In this document: positions 43,309 to 55,371 of the stretch, one piece after another | How the letters are laid out: each line of letters begins with the position of its first letter | How positions within the stretch are numbered: the first letter of the stretch is position 1 | NCBI GenBank assembly: GCA_029990175.1 | Contig: JARKIP010000023.1 | Coordinates: 23,331,501-23,395,500, forward strand | Reading direction: 5' to 3' | DNA from: Petunia secreta | Taxonomy: Eukaryota; Streptophyta; Magnoliopsida; Solanales; Solanaceae | DNA length: 64,000 nucleotides | The notes under the pieces: model-generated | The model's database searches: none | Seen by the model: the letters and a program-made list of their open reading frames with translations, nothing else | What the model was told of the DNA's origin: nothing | Translations under genes and position numbers: made by a program

Positions 43309-46300
43309 GAGATTCTTAATATGCAGAGTAAATTCATCCCAGGGTGGAAGAAATTTGAGGAGCTTGATAGACCGTTGACCTTAACTCCTGCTAAACCGTC
43401 TATTGAGAAGGCTCCTACTCTTGAGCTCAAACCTTTACCTGCGCATTTGCGTTATGCTTATTTGGGTGAGGGTAATACCTTGCCCGTGATCCTTTCTTCT
43501 TTTTTGTCTGATGTGCATGTTGAAAAAGTGTTGAGGGTGCTGCGAGAGCGCAAGAGAGCTATTGGCTGGACCATTGCTGATATTAGGGGGATTAGTCCTT
43601 CTTTCTGCATGTACAAAATTCTTTTGGAAGAAGGCCATAAGCCATCTATGGAGCAGCAGAGGAGACTAAATCCAATTATGAAGGAGGTGGTGAAGAAGGA
43701 AATTATCAAGTGGCTGGATGCTGGCATTATTTTTCCCATCGCTGACAGCAAGTAGGTGAGTCCAGTGCAATGTGTTCCAAAGAAGGGGGCATGACAGTGG
43801 TGAAGAATGAGCATAATGAGTTGATTCCTACAAGAACAGTCACAGGGTGGCGAATTTGCATTGATTATAGGAAGCTGAACAAGGCCACCAGGAAAGATCA
43901 CTTCCAACTTCCCTTTATTGATCAAATGCTGGACAGACTTGCTGGGCATGAGTATTATTATTTCTTGGATGGATATTCGGGCTACAATCAGATTGTGATA
44001 GCTCCTGAAGATCAAGAGAAGACTACATTTACTTGTCCATATGGCACCTATGCATTTAGGAGGATGCCGTTTGGGTTATGTAATGCCCCGGGGACTTTTC
44101 AGCGGTGCATGATGGCTATTTTCACCGACATGGTGGAAAAATTTGTGGAGGTGTTCATGGATGATTTCTCAGTGGTTGGTGATTCCTTTGATGATTGCTT
44201 GAAAAATTTAGATGCTGTGCTGAACCGTTGTGAAGAAACAAATCTGGTGGTGAATTTGGAAAAATGTCACTTTATGTTTCAAGAAGGCATAGTACTTAGG
44301 CACAAGGTGTCAAAGCAAGGGATCGAGGTTGATAAAGTGAAGATTGAGGCTATTGAGAAATTACCACCGCCTATCTCTGTGAAGGGGGTGCGTAGTTTCT
44401 TGGGACATGCAGGTTTCTATAGGTGTTTCATAAAGGACTTCTCCAAAATTTCTAATCCCATGTGTAAGTTGTGGGAGAAAGATGTGAAATTTGAGTTTAA
44501 TCATGCTTGTCTCAAGGCATTTGAAGAGTTGAAAAAAAGATTGGTGACTGCACCAATCATCATTGCTCCTGACTGGTCTTTCCCATTTGAATTGATGTGT
44601 GATGCGAGTGACAATGCTATTGAGGCTGTTCTAGGCCAGAGAATTGGAAGAATCTTTCACTCCATCTATTATGCAAGCAAGGCTCTTGATTCAGCCCAGT
44701 CTAATTATACCACCACTGAGAAGGAGTTGCTAGCCGTAGTATATGCTTTTGATAAATTCAGATCTTATTTGGTTGGCACTCGTGTTGTTGTCTACACTGA
44801 TCATGCCGCAATCCGGTATTTGTATGAGAAGAAGGATTCCAAGCCTAGGCTTATTCTATGGGTTCTCCTATTGCAAGAGTTTGATGTTGAAATTCGAGAT
44901 TGCAAGGGGACTGAGAATCAAGTAGCTGATCATTTGTCAAGGCTGGAGAATAGAGATCATGTAGATGAAGGGCCTGAGATTAAAGAGGTATTCCCTGATG
45001 AGCAGCTTTTTGCTTTAGCTGCAGCCGAGGTGCCATGGTATGCTGATATGGTGAACTTCATTGTGAGTAATGTGTATCCTCCTGGGGCTACAACTCAGCA
45101 AAGACGCAAACTCCTTCATGAGAGCAGATTTTATGTGTGGGATGAGCCTTATTTGTACAAGACAGGCCCTGACCAATTAGCTAGGAGATGCATTCCAAGG
45201 GAAGAAGTTGAGCCGATCCTGCAGAGCTGCCATTCCTCTCCTTATGGTGGCCATCTTGTTGGAGATCGAACAGCTGCAAAGGTACTTCAGTCTGGTTTTT
45301 TTTTTTGCCTACTTTGTTTAAAGATGCTTATGCTTTGGTTAAGCAGTGTGATCGTTGCCAAAGAACTGGTACTATTTCTAGGCATCACGAGATGCCTTTG
45401 AACAATATTCTGGAGATTGAGTTGTTTAATTGTTGGGGGATTGACTTTATGGGTCCGTTCCCACCTTCCATGAGTCATAAATACATTCTCGTGGCGGTTG
45501 ATTATGTGTCTAAATGGGTGGAGGTTGTGGTACTTCCAACAAATGATGCGAGTGTAGTGCTGAAATTCTTGAAGAAAAATATTTTCACTCGTTTTGGGAC
45601 ACCGCGGGCTATAATCAGTGATGAAGGTACGCATTTTTGCAACCGGTTGTTCAATAAATTGTTGGCCAAGTATGGGGTTCGCCACAAGGTGGCAACTGCG
45701 TATCATCCCCAAACTAGTGGCCAAGTGGAAGTGTCTAATAGAGAGATCAAGCAAATCCTTGAGAAGACTGTGAATGCCTCGAGGAAGGACTGGGCTATGA
45801 AGTTAGATGATGCTCTCTGTGCCTATCGGACTGTATTTTAAAACGCCTATTGGAACTTCTCCATATAGGCTTGTTTATGGTAAGGTTTGTCACTTGCCCG
45901 TTGAGCTAGAGCATAAAACATATTGGGCAATTCAAAAGCTCAATCTTGATATGGCCATGGCGGGTGAGAAGAGAATGCTTCAATTGCATGAGCTTGAAGA
46001 GTTCTGTTTCCATGCGTATGAAAATGCAAAATTGTATAAGGAACGGACAAAGCGATGGCATGACAAGCACATTGAGCACCGTCAATTTGAGCCCGACCAG
46101 TTGGTATTGTTGTTCAATTCTAGGTTGAAACTATTTCCTGGAAAGTTGAAGTCTAGATGGTCGGGCCCCTTTGAGGCAGTTCGCGTTACGTCACATGGAG
46201 CGGTTGAATTACGAGCCCCGGATTTCGAGAAGTCATTTTTAGTGAACGGGCAAAGAATTAAGCGATATTGGGGAGGTTTGGTGGATAATCGTACCTCTGT

Positions 46301-46319
46301 TTCATTGCGAGAACCGTAA
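43309..46319 (+). pseudogene. pol: Athila C pol (RT, RNase H, integrase)
   Basis: Linker frame 43321-43755 (HLRYAYLGEGNTLPVILS; IIKWLDAGIIFPIADS), then a TAG. RT at 43770-44540: GWRICIDYRKLNKATRKDHF, PFGLCNAPGTFQRCM, and catalytic VFMDDFSVVG near 44155. RNase H: LMCDASDNAIEAVLGQR and VYTDHAAIRYL. Integrase starts near 45200 (SCHSSPYGGHLVGDRTA), frameshifts at a T-run near 45300, and continues CDRCQRTG, WGIDFMGPFPPS, AIISDEGTHFCN and HPQTSGQVEVSNREI. Another break lies near 45840. It ends at TAA 46317-46319 with FLVNGQRIKRYWGG, a typical Athila integrase end. Confidence 0.85.
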
Positions 46320-47964
46320 ATTGTAACCGTCATGCCACGACGTAAACCAAGGCGCTTCTCGGGAGGCAACCCGAGCTTTGTATGTAGACACAAAAATAAA
46401 AGAAAAGAAAAAAAATAATAGAAAAAGAATAAAAATACAAAAAGAGTCGTGCCGCGACGTTAAATCAAGCGCTAGTTGGGAGGCAACCCAATTTTTATTG
46501 TTTTCGTCATTTTATTTCATTAAGTGTTACGTAGTCTCATTGTTTTTGCAGGGCTCGGGACAGTGGGAAGGTGGATTATTTTCGGAGAGTGCGAAATGAT
46601 GGTGAGGAAAGACAAAGCATCGCTTCCACATGGCTTTGACTCATACAATGAGCTCCAAAAAGCTCGAAGATTTACGCAAGCATCGCCCCAGGAAAGCTTC
46701 AAATTGCATCCAAGCAAAGTCAAGCGAGCAAAGCCAAAGCAAAGCCAAAGTGTCGCTCTCACGATCGCATGGCGTACACCAGTGACCCACATAAGCAGTG
46801 CTGCGATCGTGAGGCGTCGCCCTGCCAAAGCCTCCAATTGGATTGCCAAAAGTCTCAAAGCGTCGCCCCATCGATCACTCTTGGTTGATCAGTGAGCTTC
46901 AAAAAGCTCGAAGCTTTACCCATGTGTCGCTTCAGGTGAGCTTTCACTACACAAGGAGCAAAGGCACAGCGTCCCTCCATCCATCGCCTCGGCTTAGGCA
47001 GGGAGATCGCGTCACTCAAGGCTTTCACGAGGCGTCGCTTCAGGTAAGTGATACTGGAAATTTTTGCGGGTCAACCCAAGATTGACCCGTTGACCCGCGA
47101 GAGTTTATACATAAAACACATAATTCTTTCCCTCTCCCAAACACTTTCACGCTCAAACAACAGGCAAACACCAAAATACTCACTTAGGGCATAACACAAC
47201 ATCCTACCAACATCAATTCGGACTCTAATTCTTCTTGCGTTAATTCGAAGATTGCTCAGGTATGCTCCCCGCTTCTTGTTCCCTTCCACAGTTTAATTCC
47301 CTGCTCCAATGTTCTTTAAGACACGGCTGAATTCATGTTTAATGTAAAGTGGGCAGCGTAGTTCGATTGTTTTAATTGGAATTAGTGTTGAGATGTGCTT
47401 GGATTTTAAAAGTGATCTCCCAAAAATTTGGGAGGGTTCAACACTTTTAAACATCAATGAACCTTAAAATTAATCCCAGAGCACACCACGTGTTTGATAA
47501 ATTGCCTAAGTGACTAAACGCTTAAATTATGTGAAGTCTGAGTAACATAAAGCTTTGTAGGCATAACTGGAACTACTTGATGCTCTAAAAGTGCAGAATT
47601 GATCGCGATTGTATGGGATTTGAATTGCTCAAAGCACGCACTAAGCTATACACCATTGTTACACTTGCTATGAGTTGATACCGGCTTACTCCCCGTACCG
47701 CTGCCCCGTGAACTTTTAACTTGGTTAAGTTGTTGTGTTAGTGTCGTCAAGTAGCTTTATTTATTTTCATATAGTTAGGTGTAAGTGTGGGGTGCCTGCT
47801 CACCGGTTGCGCACATTGCCTAGGCATATACTAGCTATGGATTGAATTGTTTTATGAGTATCCCTGGGAAGTCTGAGTACCAGGACACTAACATGCTACC
47901 TCAAGGCGCTTAAAGCGCCTATGTGTATTGACTTCTAACGATAGAACTTTATGGTGCAGGCGCT
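46320..47964 (+). other. Athila C region between pol and the env-like ORF
   Basis: Two copies of the gggaggcaacccgagct-type hallmark (about 46339-46378 and 46457-46492). A low-identity repeated block with caaaaagctcgaag (46650-46920) follows. A long leader-like stretch with a donor-like gtatgctcc and pyrimidine tracts precedes the ATG at 47965, consistent with a spliced subgenomic RNA for the next ORF. No credible CDS. Confidence 0.45.
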
Positions 47965-49355
47965 ATGGCGAAAACAACACAAAAGGCCTCTTCCTCCTCT
48001 GCGACACCGGCTGCACCAAGGCAAAAGCTAGGAGTCGCCTCGACTAGTAAAGCCCCCAAGGGCAAGGCTAAGCCCAAAGCAAAGAGCAAGGCTAAACCAA
48101 AGATGCCAAAGGGCGCGGTCACTATTCCACGACCCGGGGGAAAATACAGTTTGGATTGCCGTTTGTGAAGAAAGGGGAGAGCGTGGATTGGTATAAAAAT
48201 TTCAAGCTGGCCGGCTACATTCCCGAACTCGCCATTGATGAAACTAAATTGATGAGGCGGTTTAGAGGTATAAGAGATGCTATTCACACCATGAAATGGG
48301 GATCTGTTTTTTAGAGTCCGGGGGATGCCAATCTTGATCTCGTGATGGAATTATATGCAAATTGGGACGTGGAACAACCAGAGGAACTAGTGAAAGTTCG
48401 AGGGAAATCTGTGAGGCTAGATGCATCGGCCCTTTGCACCTTCTTAGGTGTGGAGGATCATGACCTTGACGACTTGCGGGACTTCATTCGCAAGCCGGAT
48501 TACAAGGCATTGTGGCAGACCTTATGTGGTGGGGATGAGAGCCATAGGTGGGGCAGAAAGAAGCAAACGGGCCGGCACAAATCTATGCAATTTTGCAGAT
48601 TTCTAAAGGAAGCCCGAGTTTGGCTCAAAGTGATCAATGCACGAATGTTTCCTTCTGACCACTTCACTAATGTGACTAAAATGAAGGCGTGCATAATCTA
48701 CTTCTTCATGACGGAGAAACCTGTCAACATTGGGTATTATATGCTCAAGGCTATGAAGGAGACACGCACGAACAAGTCAAAGAGGTTGCCGTTTGCTGGT
48801 GTACTCACACAGCATTTGATGAAAGAAAGTGTCCCTGTTGATACCGTTGGTGATAGGATTGTCCCGGCCTAGGAGAGAAAGTCAGATATCTCTTCAGTGA
48901 TGAACCCGAGTGCAAATGTTTACAAAATATCCAATGATGAGCAGTGCGATGTGTACGATAACTTGGAGGGCCGCAAATACTTAATGATAGAATATTTGGC
49001 AAAGCATGCGGGCATGGATATTGCAGCCCTTGATCACCAGCTTCCATTGTTGGAGTCATCCAACAGGCTATTGCGCATGACGCAGACCGTAGAGTTCCCA
49101 CCCGAGGAGGATGAGAATACGGATTCTGACGTGGTTGAGGCAGATCCTGGGAGTGACGAGGGAGAGTGGACTGAAGAAGAAGATGGTGAAGAAGAGGAAG
49201 AGGAGGAGGATGCGCGCCCTCCACCACATAGGCCTAGCGGTTCTTCGAGGGCTCAGGCAGTTGCCCCTACCACTACTTCTCCAGTAGCTGCTGATGTTGA
49301 CACTCCCGCACATGCTGAGCGGGAGGACTCTGATGATGCAAATGATGAGACCTAG
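47965..49355 (+). pseudogene. Athila C env-like / plant-transposon-protein ORF
   Basis: Starts MAKTTQKASSSSATPAAP with a Lys/Ala/Pro-rich basic region. A frameshift near 48150 moves to KKGESVDWYKNFKLAGYIPE. A TAG interrupts at 48312-48314. ANWDVEQPEELVKVRGKSV, ALCTFLGVED, KSMQFCRFLKEARVWLKVIN and MTEKPVNIGYYMLKAM follow, matching the conserved second ORF of plant Athila elements (often labelled putative plant transposon protein or env-like). Another TAG at 48870-48872 comes before a tail ending in a strongly acidic run (about 49160-49210). No transmembrane segment was seen, so an envelope role is not supported here. Confidence 0.7.
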
Positions 49356-51186
49356 GCCAATGGGCCCTCAGGGAAGTTCTTTTCACTCTTGCACTTTAGT
49401 TTTGTTTGCACTGAGGACATTGCTTGCTTTTAAGTGTGGGGTGGGGAACTACCCGTTATTTTTTAGGTTAGGGATGCATGTACCGTAGGATTTTCTTTTG
49501 TCACTTGACTTTATTTTGATTTGTTTCTTGCTTTAATATATGAGAAAAATTGAAAAAAAAAATTAGAAAACCAATGAAAAATTCCAAAAAGATTTTCCTT
49601 TTAGTCTTTATTAGTGGTACATGTCATCCACCCGTGGTTTTTCTTATGGCCTCGGTTCTTTTACACGGGTAGACCTTTGAACCGGGTGATTCTTATTTTT
49701 AGGAGTAGTTTAGTAGTAGTAGTTAGTAGAATAGTTTAGGAAAAATTGATAGAATGCTAGGTGCCCTTGGTTTGTTTGATACCGGTGGACCTGAACTTGT
49801 TGTATGTGCTATTTGTGGTGTCCGTTGGTTTTAAATTGTGATGCATGCCTAGAGAAAAAAATGGAACGACACCGTTGAGATGCTTGAGTCCACTTGCTTA
49901 ACTGTGTTGTGAGCCTTTGTGCATTAGTGCTTAATTTTCTACAAGTTGCACTCTATTTGCTTGATTGAGGGTTGTGATGGAGCCTTTTTGTGTGGATCGT
50001 GTGCAATGTGTGTTGTGAGGCATATTCTTATTATACTCCATGTTTGCATATTGGTGTCTAGAACTTGCCCCGTGTGTGTGTAAAGCGAAATCCTAGGTTT
50101 GCTCTAGTCGGGAAATGATACAGGCCTTCTTTTGATTTGCATATCCTTACATATACACCTTGGACTTGATTGTTGTGATTTCTTTGACCTTCTTGTTGAC
50201 ACCCACACCCCGAGCCTACCCACTTGTTTTAAATTGTTCTCTTTTGGCCCTTTACTCCTTAAGCACTTTAATTGATAATGTGATATTATTGTGGAGTTGT
50301 GGTTGAAATATTGGGAGGTTTTTGAGTGGAACCAATGAGGGGAATATGTAATGAATTGTGTAGTAGTTGATTATGAGCATTGAAAAGGGTGGGAAGAAGT
50401 GAATAGAAAAAGAAAACAAATGAAAAAGAAGAGCAAAGAAACAAATTTGGAAAAAGAAATAATGAGAGAAGAATGTCCATCCTTGCTAGTGTGTGCTTAA
50501 AATAAACAATTTGCTACTTGTTGAGAAGGTGTGTGTGAAAGTTGGTGATTGGGTGGCTTTGATGAGATTTGTGCTTAAAATTAATTGTGATGTATTAAAG
50601 TGCTTAGGGAGTTAGTCACTATTACCCATATGTATCCTACCATCCCCTTAGCCTACATTACAACCTTTTTAAAGTCCTAGTTAATCCCGATTGGAGTGAG
50701 CCTACATTAGTGGCGTCCTACACTACGGGCAAGCCTATGGTACATCGTGTGTGACATGTGAGATTTTCATGAGAGTGGTTGAATTCTTTCTATGTTATTG
50801 TCCCCGTTCTATTCTTGATATTCATTGTTGTGTGTGATATTTGGGGGACACTCTCTTGCTTCATTTTGGTGAGGTCACATAGTTTGCATGAAATAGGTGA
50901 AGTCGTGGCTTCTTGGTTGAGTAGATAGGTGTGATTTTGTGGGAGCATGGTTGCAATGAGTCGAGTTTGTGCATTTGAGTTGTCTTGGGGTGGTTGTTCT
51001 CATGTTTTTCAGTTTGATAAATTGTTGGCATGTCGGTTGGACCCATAGTAGTCATATATGCATTTGTTCAATCGTCGGTATCAACCATAATCATAGGTAG
51101 ACCTGTTCTATCGAGTGTTAGGATCTAGTTGGGAATTAGTCTTTGATGATTGCTCGAGGGCGAGCAAAGATCTACGTGTGGGATGG
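49356..51186 (+). other. Athila C 3' non-coding region and polypurine tract
   Basis: Matches 13640-15386 of element A over most of its length, including taagtgtggggtggggaacta and the polypurine tract. No CDS. Confidence 0.7.
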
Positions 51187-52428
51187 TGATGTTTGGCAAT
51201 ATTTACCTATTTTATCTTAATTATTCTCACATTATAGTATTTTATGCGCTCGTTATATGTGATAAATGTGTTTCTTGTGCTCACTTATCGTATTTATGAT
51301 GTTAGGAATGGTGCGGATGAATTCGAGGCAAGAACAAGAAAATTAGAGCTAATGGACGCGTTGGAAGCTATATTGGAGCAAGGCTTCAAGAAAGCCCTGA
51401 AGCTTTGGAAGCTATACTGGAGCAAGGCTTCAAGAAAGCCCTGAAAAGTTGGAGGCTATGGTGGAGGCGTGGCTCAGAGAAAGCCTTGAGGCTGACGAGA
51501 CAAAAGTTCTCCCAACTAGATTAGGCTTTGGTTTAACTTATCCTAGCACTTTGTAAACAATATAAAACCTCTTTTATTTCATGCTAGAGGTGGAGGTCGA
51601 ATTTCTAAGAGCAACTTTGGAGTTCGTACACTTGGAACCAAGGGTTTAATTCCTTTTCATCATCTATTATAATATTTCATCTTTCTTACATGAATTCTTG
51701 TGTTGTGATTATGAGTATGTGTAACTAAACCTACCGTTCTAGGGTTAGAGTATTTCATGAAAGTTGATGTTTGAAGATTGATTTCCATTAATTGAATCTC
51801 ATAACGGATTATTTATTCTTTCTTGATTTCACTTGTGCAATTATTAGAGCTTGATAATTATGCACTATCTATGGTTTTTAGATTGAACTCGAAAGAGGGA
51901 ATTTATTAACGCAATAAGAAAGAGTAGGGCTAGTTTGTGAACCCGGGCATCGGGGAACCAATTTGTGAGTAGGATAGACATATACTTGCTCGCCTAGTTT
52001 AACTAATCACAGAATTCGTTAATGCATGCACGTGATTCAACCCATAGACATATATGGATTGAAGTAGCCTGCATAGACTGTGAAGAATCGAAGGGTTTTC
52101 ACAGGTACATTTACTCTGTTAGTTAGTAATCCGGAATTTAAGAAGTGGAATCAATTGGAAAACTCAACGGGATTGTTCGTAACTGACCCTGGACCGTCTC
52201 CTTAATATTGTTTACAACCAACGTTTGCTCCATTGTTTGACTGAATTTCCATCATATTAATTACTGCTCTTTAGCCACTAAAATTCTCACTATTGGAAAA
52301 GATCCCTGAATAGTTGTTAGATTTTGTTTGTTAAGCGTCAGTCTGAATAGTCCTCGTGGGAACGATACTCTACTTATCATTTTATTACTTGTCGACCACG
52401 TATACTTGCGTGTGTGGTTGGAGCAACA
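51187..52428 (+). repeat. 3' LTR of Athila C
   Basis: 1242 bp. It differs from the 5' LTR at scattered positions (for example cctggagcg versus cctgaagct in the tandem duplication), so the insertion is older than element B. Confidence 0.85.
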
Positions 52429-53151
52429 AGTGCCGATTAAACGAAGGTTCACATGTACCCCTTCACTCTGCATCTCAACGAATGCATTCACTCAATCATT
52501 GAAGAGATATGCCGCCAGTACAATATCTACTTGGGTCAAGTCGGGCCCTCTGTTAGGCACTTAGTAGCCGTGCTGGATCATCTGGCAAATCATGCTAGAG
52601 TGAAATTCTCCTTCTGGCATCTTCGTGCTTTATATTCACCCCGTCTTCATAAAGCGGGTATGTTGATGTTTATCAAGCGGGAGAAGAAAGGCATAGTTCT
52701 CAATAGTGAGGATTCCAAATATCGTGGTTGGGTCTACCAATATGTGGCGGTATGGATGATGGCCATAGTATCATCTTGCCTCTTTCCAAAAGTCTTTAAC
52801 AGGAAGTGTGAGTTACTGCATTCCTATCTTTGTATGTGTTACGTCCGTTGTTTCTTCGAACTGAATTCCCTTTTCTTCAGTGAACTCTGTGACAGCCATT
52901 TCGTTAACTCATGAGGAGTTAACCATGTGGGTCACTCTGCTCTTCGCGAGAAATCTTGCCAGCTCAATGACTTTTACAGCCCTGGCTGGTATGAATTCCT
53001 GACGAGTGAAAGACCATGGTAAGCCATTCATTTCGTTTTCCATTTTATGTTTCCTGCTTCAATTGTTTTTATTGACTGCTATTCAACTCTTAGGATTCTC
53101 CTGTCGTGAGATGCCCCCGTTGAAGGAAATAAAAATTGCTGCCACATACAT

Positions 53152-53857
53152 TAGGGTTGTTCATTTTTCGGTTTAAATCGATAAATCGAACCGATAAAAA
53201 GTTATTGGGTTGGTATTGGGTTATCGAGTTATCGTTTACAAAAAAAGAAATTTATTGGGTTATCTATTTTGCACATTTTCTTATTGGTTAAACAGATAAC
53301 CCAATAAGATTTTTAAATTTACTATGCTGTGCTTATGTATACAAAAGTAATATACTTATTTATTCTTAGTCGCAACTTGGAAACTTCAAATTCTAGTCTT
53401 CTTTTACTTGTGTAGCTTTTAGTTCACCTCCTCCATTTCAAATATCAATTTACTATTTCAATCCTCACTTCCTCCATTTCAAACATCGATTTACTATTTC
53501 AATCCTCACTTCCTCCATTAGTTTATAGAACAATGAAGCAGATTTGAATCTATTGTTAGTTTCTTCTTTGAATATGGCGAATGCTTTAAGAGGCTTTTGA
53601 ATCTGCCATGAAAATAAAACCGATTATGTATTGGAAACAATCGTTTAAGGGGTGATTATTTTTACAATTGTTAGGCCTAAGTTTCTTAATGGTTGAACCA
53701 AAAACCGAACCGATAAGAAACTAAAACAATATACCAAAAATCGATAATCGATACCTTATTGGTTCGGTTATATATTTAGCACTTTTAAAAATTGAAAATC
53801 GATAGTCTAAACCGATAAAGTCCAAAACCGAATCGAACCAACCGATAAACACCCCTA
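53152..53857. mobile_element. hAT-type MITE inside the antisense gene
   Basis: Ends TAGGGTTGTTCATTTTTCGG and (right, reversed) TAGGGGTGTTTATCGGTTGG. Flanks acatacat and ccatacat, a 7 of 8 target duplication, fit hAT. The interior is full of accgataa/ttatcggt words. It interrupts the exon reading KEIKIAATYI. Confidence 0.75.
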
Positions 53858-55371
53858 CCATACATTGCCCCTTGCCTGACGTACTGGCGTCAGGAGGTAG
53901 GGTTGCTGAGAGAGCTAGTGGCTCCCGTTCTTCAAAGAGGAAAAGACATGTCAAGCCTGACAACGTGGAAGTCGTCAGTGAGCCCGTGTTGATTTCTGAT
54001 GGCGAGGGAGAAGTCCCCCCAGTCCCTAAGACTGAGGTCGTCGCTACCTCCTCCATTGTCACTCCGCCTGAGACTAGTCTATCTTAGCGAAACCGTAGGC
54101 TTTTGATTGATAAACCATATGAAGAAGAAGAAAACACTGCAGGATGATGAAGTGGTTCTACCATCCGTCCATTTTGAGCCATGATCATCAGGTCAGTTCT
54201 CCACTTCGTACTTTACTAACGTCATTCCTTCATGCATTCCACAAGTGAATGTCCCTCGTATGCCTGTAGAGTCCACCATACCAAAATCTGCCCCCAAGTT
54301 GACCATCTTTTTTTAGCGCCGTCCTGGCAAGGAGGTGGCAGTAGATGCAGCCACTGCTACAGAACCCGTAGATGAGGCCCACGAGGTTTCCATTCCCATT
54401 GATGTGGAAGCTAACCTGTTCAAGAGCCCGGGGGTTGTGGCAGACTATACTGCCGAATTGATTGGGCCTTGTAAGCAAAGACACCTTGCTGGTTACGGCC
54501 ATCGAAAGCTGCTTGAGGTCGTTGTGGGATGTTCTCTTCGGGTAAGCTTTTCTTCCCTGTTTCCAGTATCGCTAATAGAATCCTTGCTCTCCTCCTTCGA
54601 ATATTCATTTTGATGTCCATCTAGGGGCTGATGGTTTATTATGAGATCCTTCACCAAGGAAACATGGGTGAGAGTCTGAAGGAGGAGAATGATGCCCTGC
54701 GATGTCAAATTGCTAGTCTGCAACCTTTCATGGAGGAGGTTGAGCAGCAGAATGGGGTGCATCTAACCACGCACAAAGCTTATCACCTAGAGTTCCTGAA
54801 GAATAAGAATCTCGATGAGGCGATGAATAATGAGATTCGTAGGTGTAGGCAGGTTGTGGAGACCCTTCAATCTTCCCTTTGGGAGGCCTAACTTTCAGAG
54901 CAACTTCATCTTTCTAATGTGACCCGCGTGGAGTCGACAGTAGAGGCTCTGCGACATAAGCTTTTAGAGTGGACGAGAGAATCAAAGCTGCTGCGAAGAG
55001 TGTCTCCGATGCTAGTGGTCTCTCGGTCTTATCGCGACAAGCTTTGCAATGAGGCCCATTACAAGGAGAGAAGGATAAATGCTCTGAATGTTCGTCACAT
55101 AGCCTAGGTGGACCATACAAATTTGGCAGCCACTCTTGCTACCGTGCACCGGGTTCGTGACAACCCTAGCTTGGACCTAGTAGCTTAGATTTCTTTGATG
55201 ACAGAGCTTGTAGCTGAAGCAGATGCTCAGGTGGGGTCCGACATTGAGAAAGGCTCCAAAGAGGCTAGTGGTGAAGGAGAAAATATCGTGACGGCTGGGG
55301 AATCTGAAGTTGGTGAAGCAAGACCTTCGCGGAGTGTTGCCACAGAAAGAAGTCCTCTGAGAGAGAGTTAG

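Larger units (their letters stand above)
39580..52428 (+). mobile_element. Athila-lineage element C, full-length structure with gag-pro, pol and env-like ORF
   Basis: 12.8 kb. LTRs at 39580-40820 (1241 bp) and 51187-52428 (1242 bp), TGATGTTTGGC...GCAACA. A tRNA-Asp primer site begins at 40827 and the polypurine tract gtgtgggatgg precedes 51187. Flanks are cgtgc and agtgc, a 4 of 5 target duplication. The host sequence on either side reads as one continuous antisense ORF of element E. All domains are present but with numerous frameshifts and stops. Long internal stretches match the shorter element A. Confidence 0.9.
39324..55371 (+). pseudogene. Antisense gene (aORF) of element E, split by Athila C and a MITE
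   Basis: Part 1 (39324-39579) starts MAKRANFPPANFKVSNYLP and reaches IIPTVDERISSH. Part 2 resumes at 52434 with MYPFTLHLNECIHSIIEEIC, NIYLGQVGPSVRHLVAVL and SFWHLRALYSP. A donor-like site follows FNRK (52808). An exon WVTLLFARNLA ends at a GTAAGC donor (53021), and a CTCTTAG acceptor lies at 53094. After the MITE come a basic patch (SRSSKRKRHVKPDN), RRPGKEV (54325), then a coiled coil (EENDALRCQIASLQPFMEEV onward), ending at TAG 55369-55371. Homologous blocks occur in the same order in element D. Stops and frameshifts are present. Function unknown; the N-terminal part resembles plant mobile-element accessory domains only loosely. Confidence 0.55.

Noticed and set aside
43458..44015. 185-residue minus-strand ORF
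   Set aside because: Antisense shadow of Athila C pol, spanning RT motifs on the plus strand.
46524..46895. 123-residue plus-strand ORF between pol and the env-like ORF
   Set aside because: Lies in repeated caaaaagctcgaag sequence, with equally long frames on the other strand; no family match.
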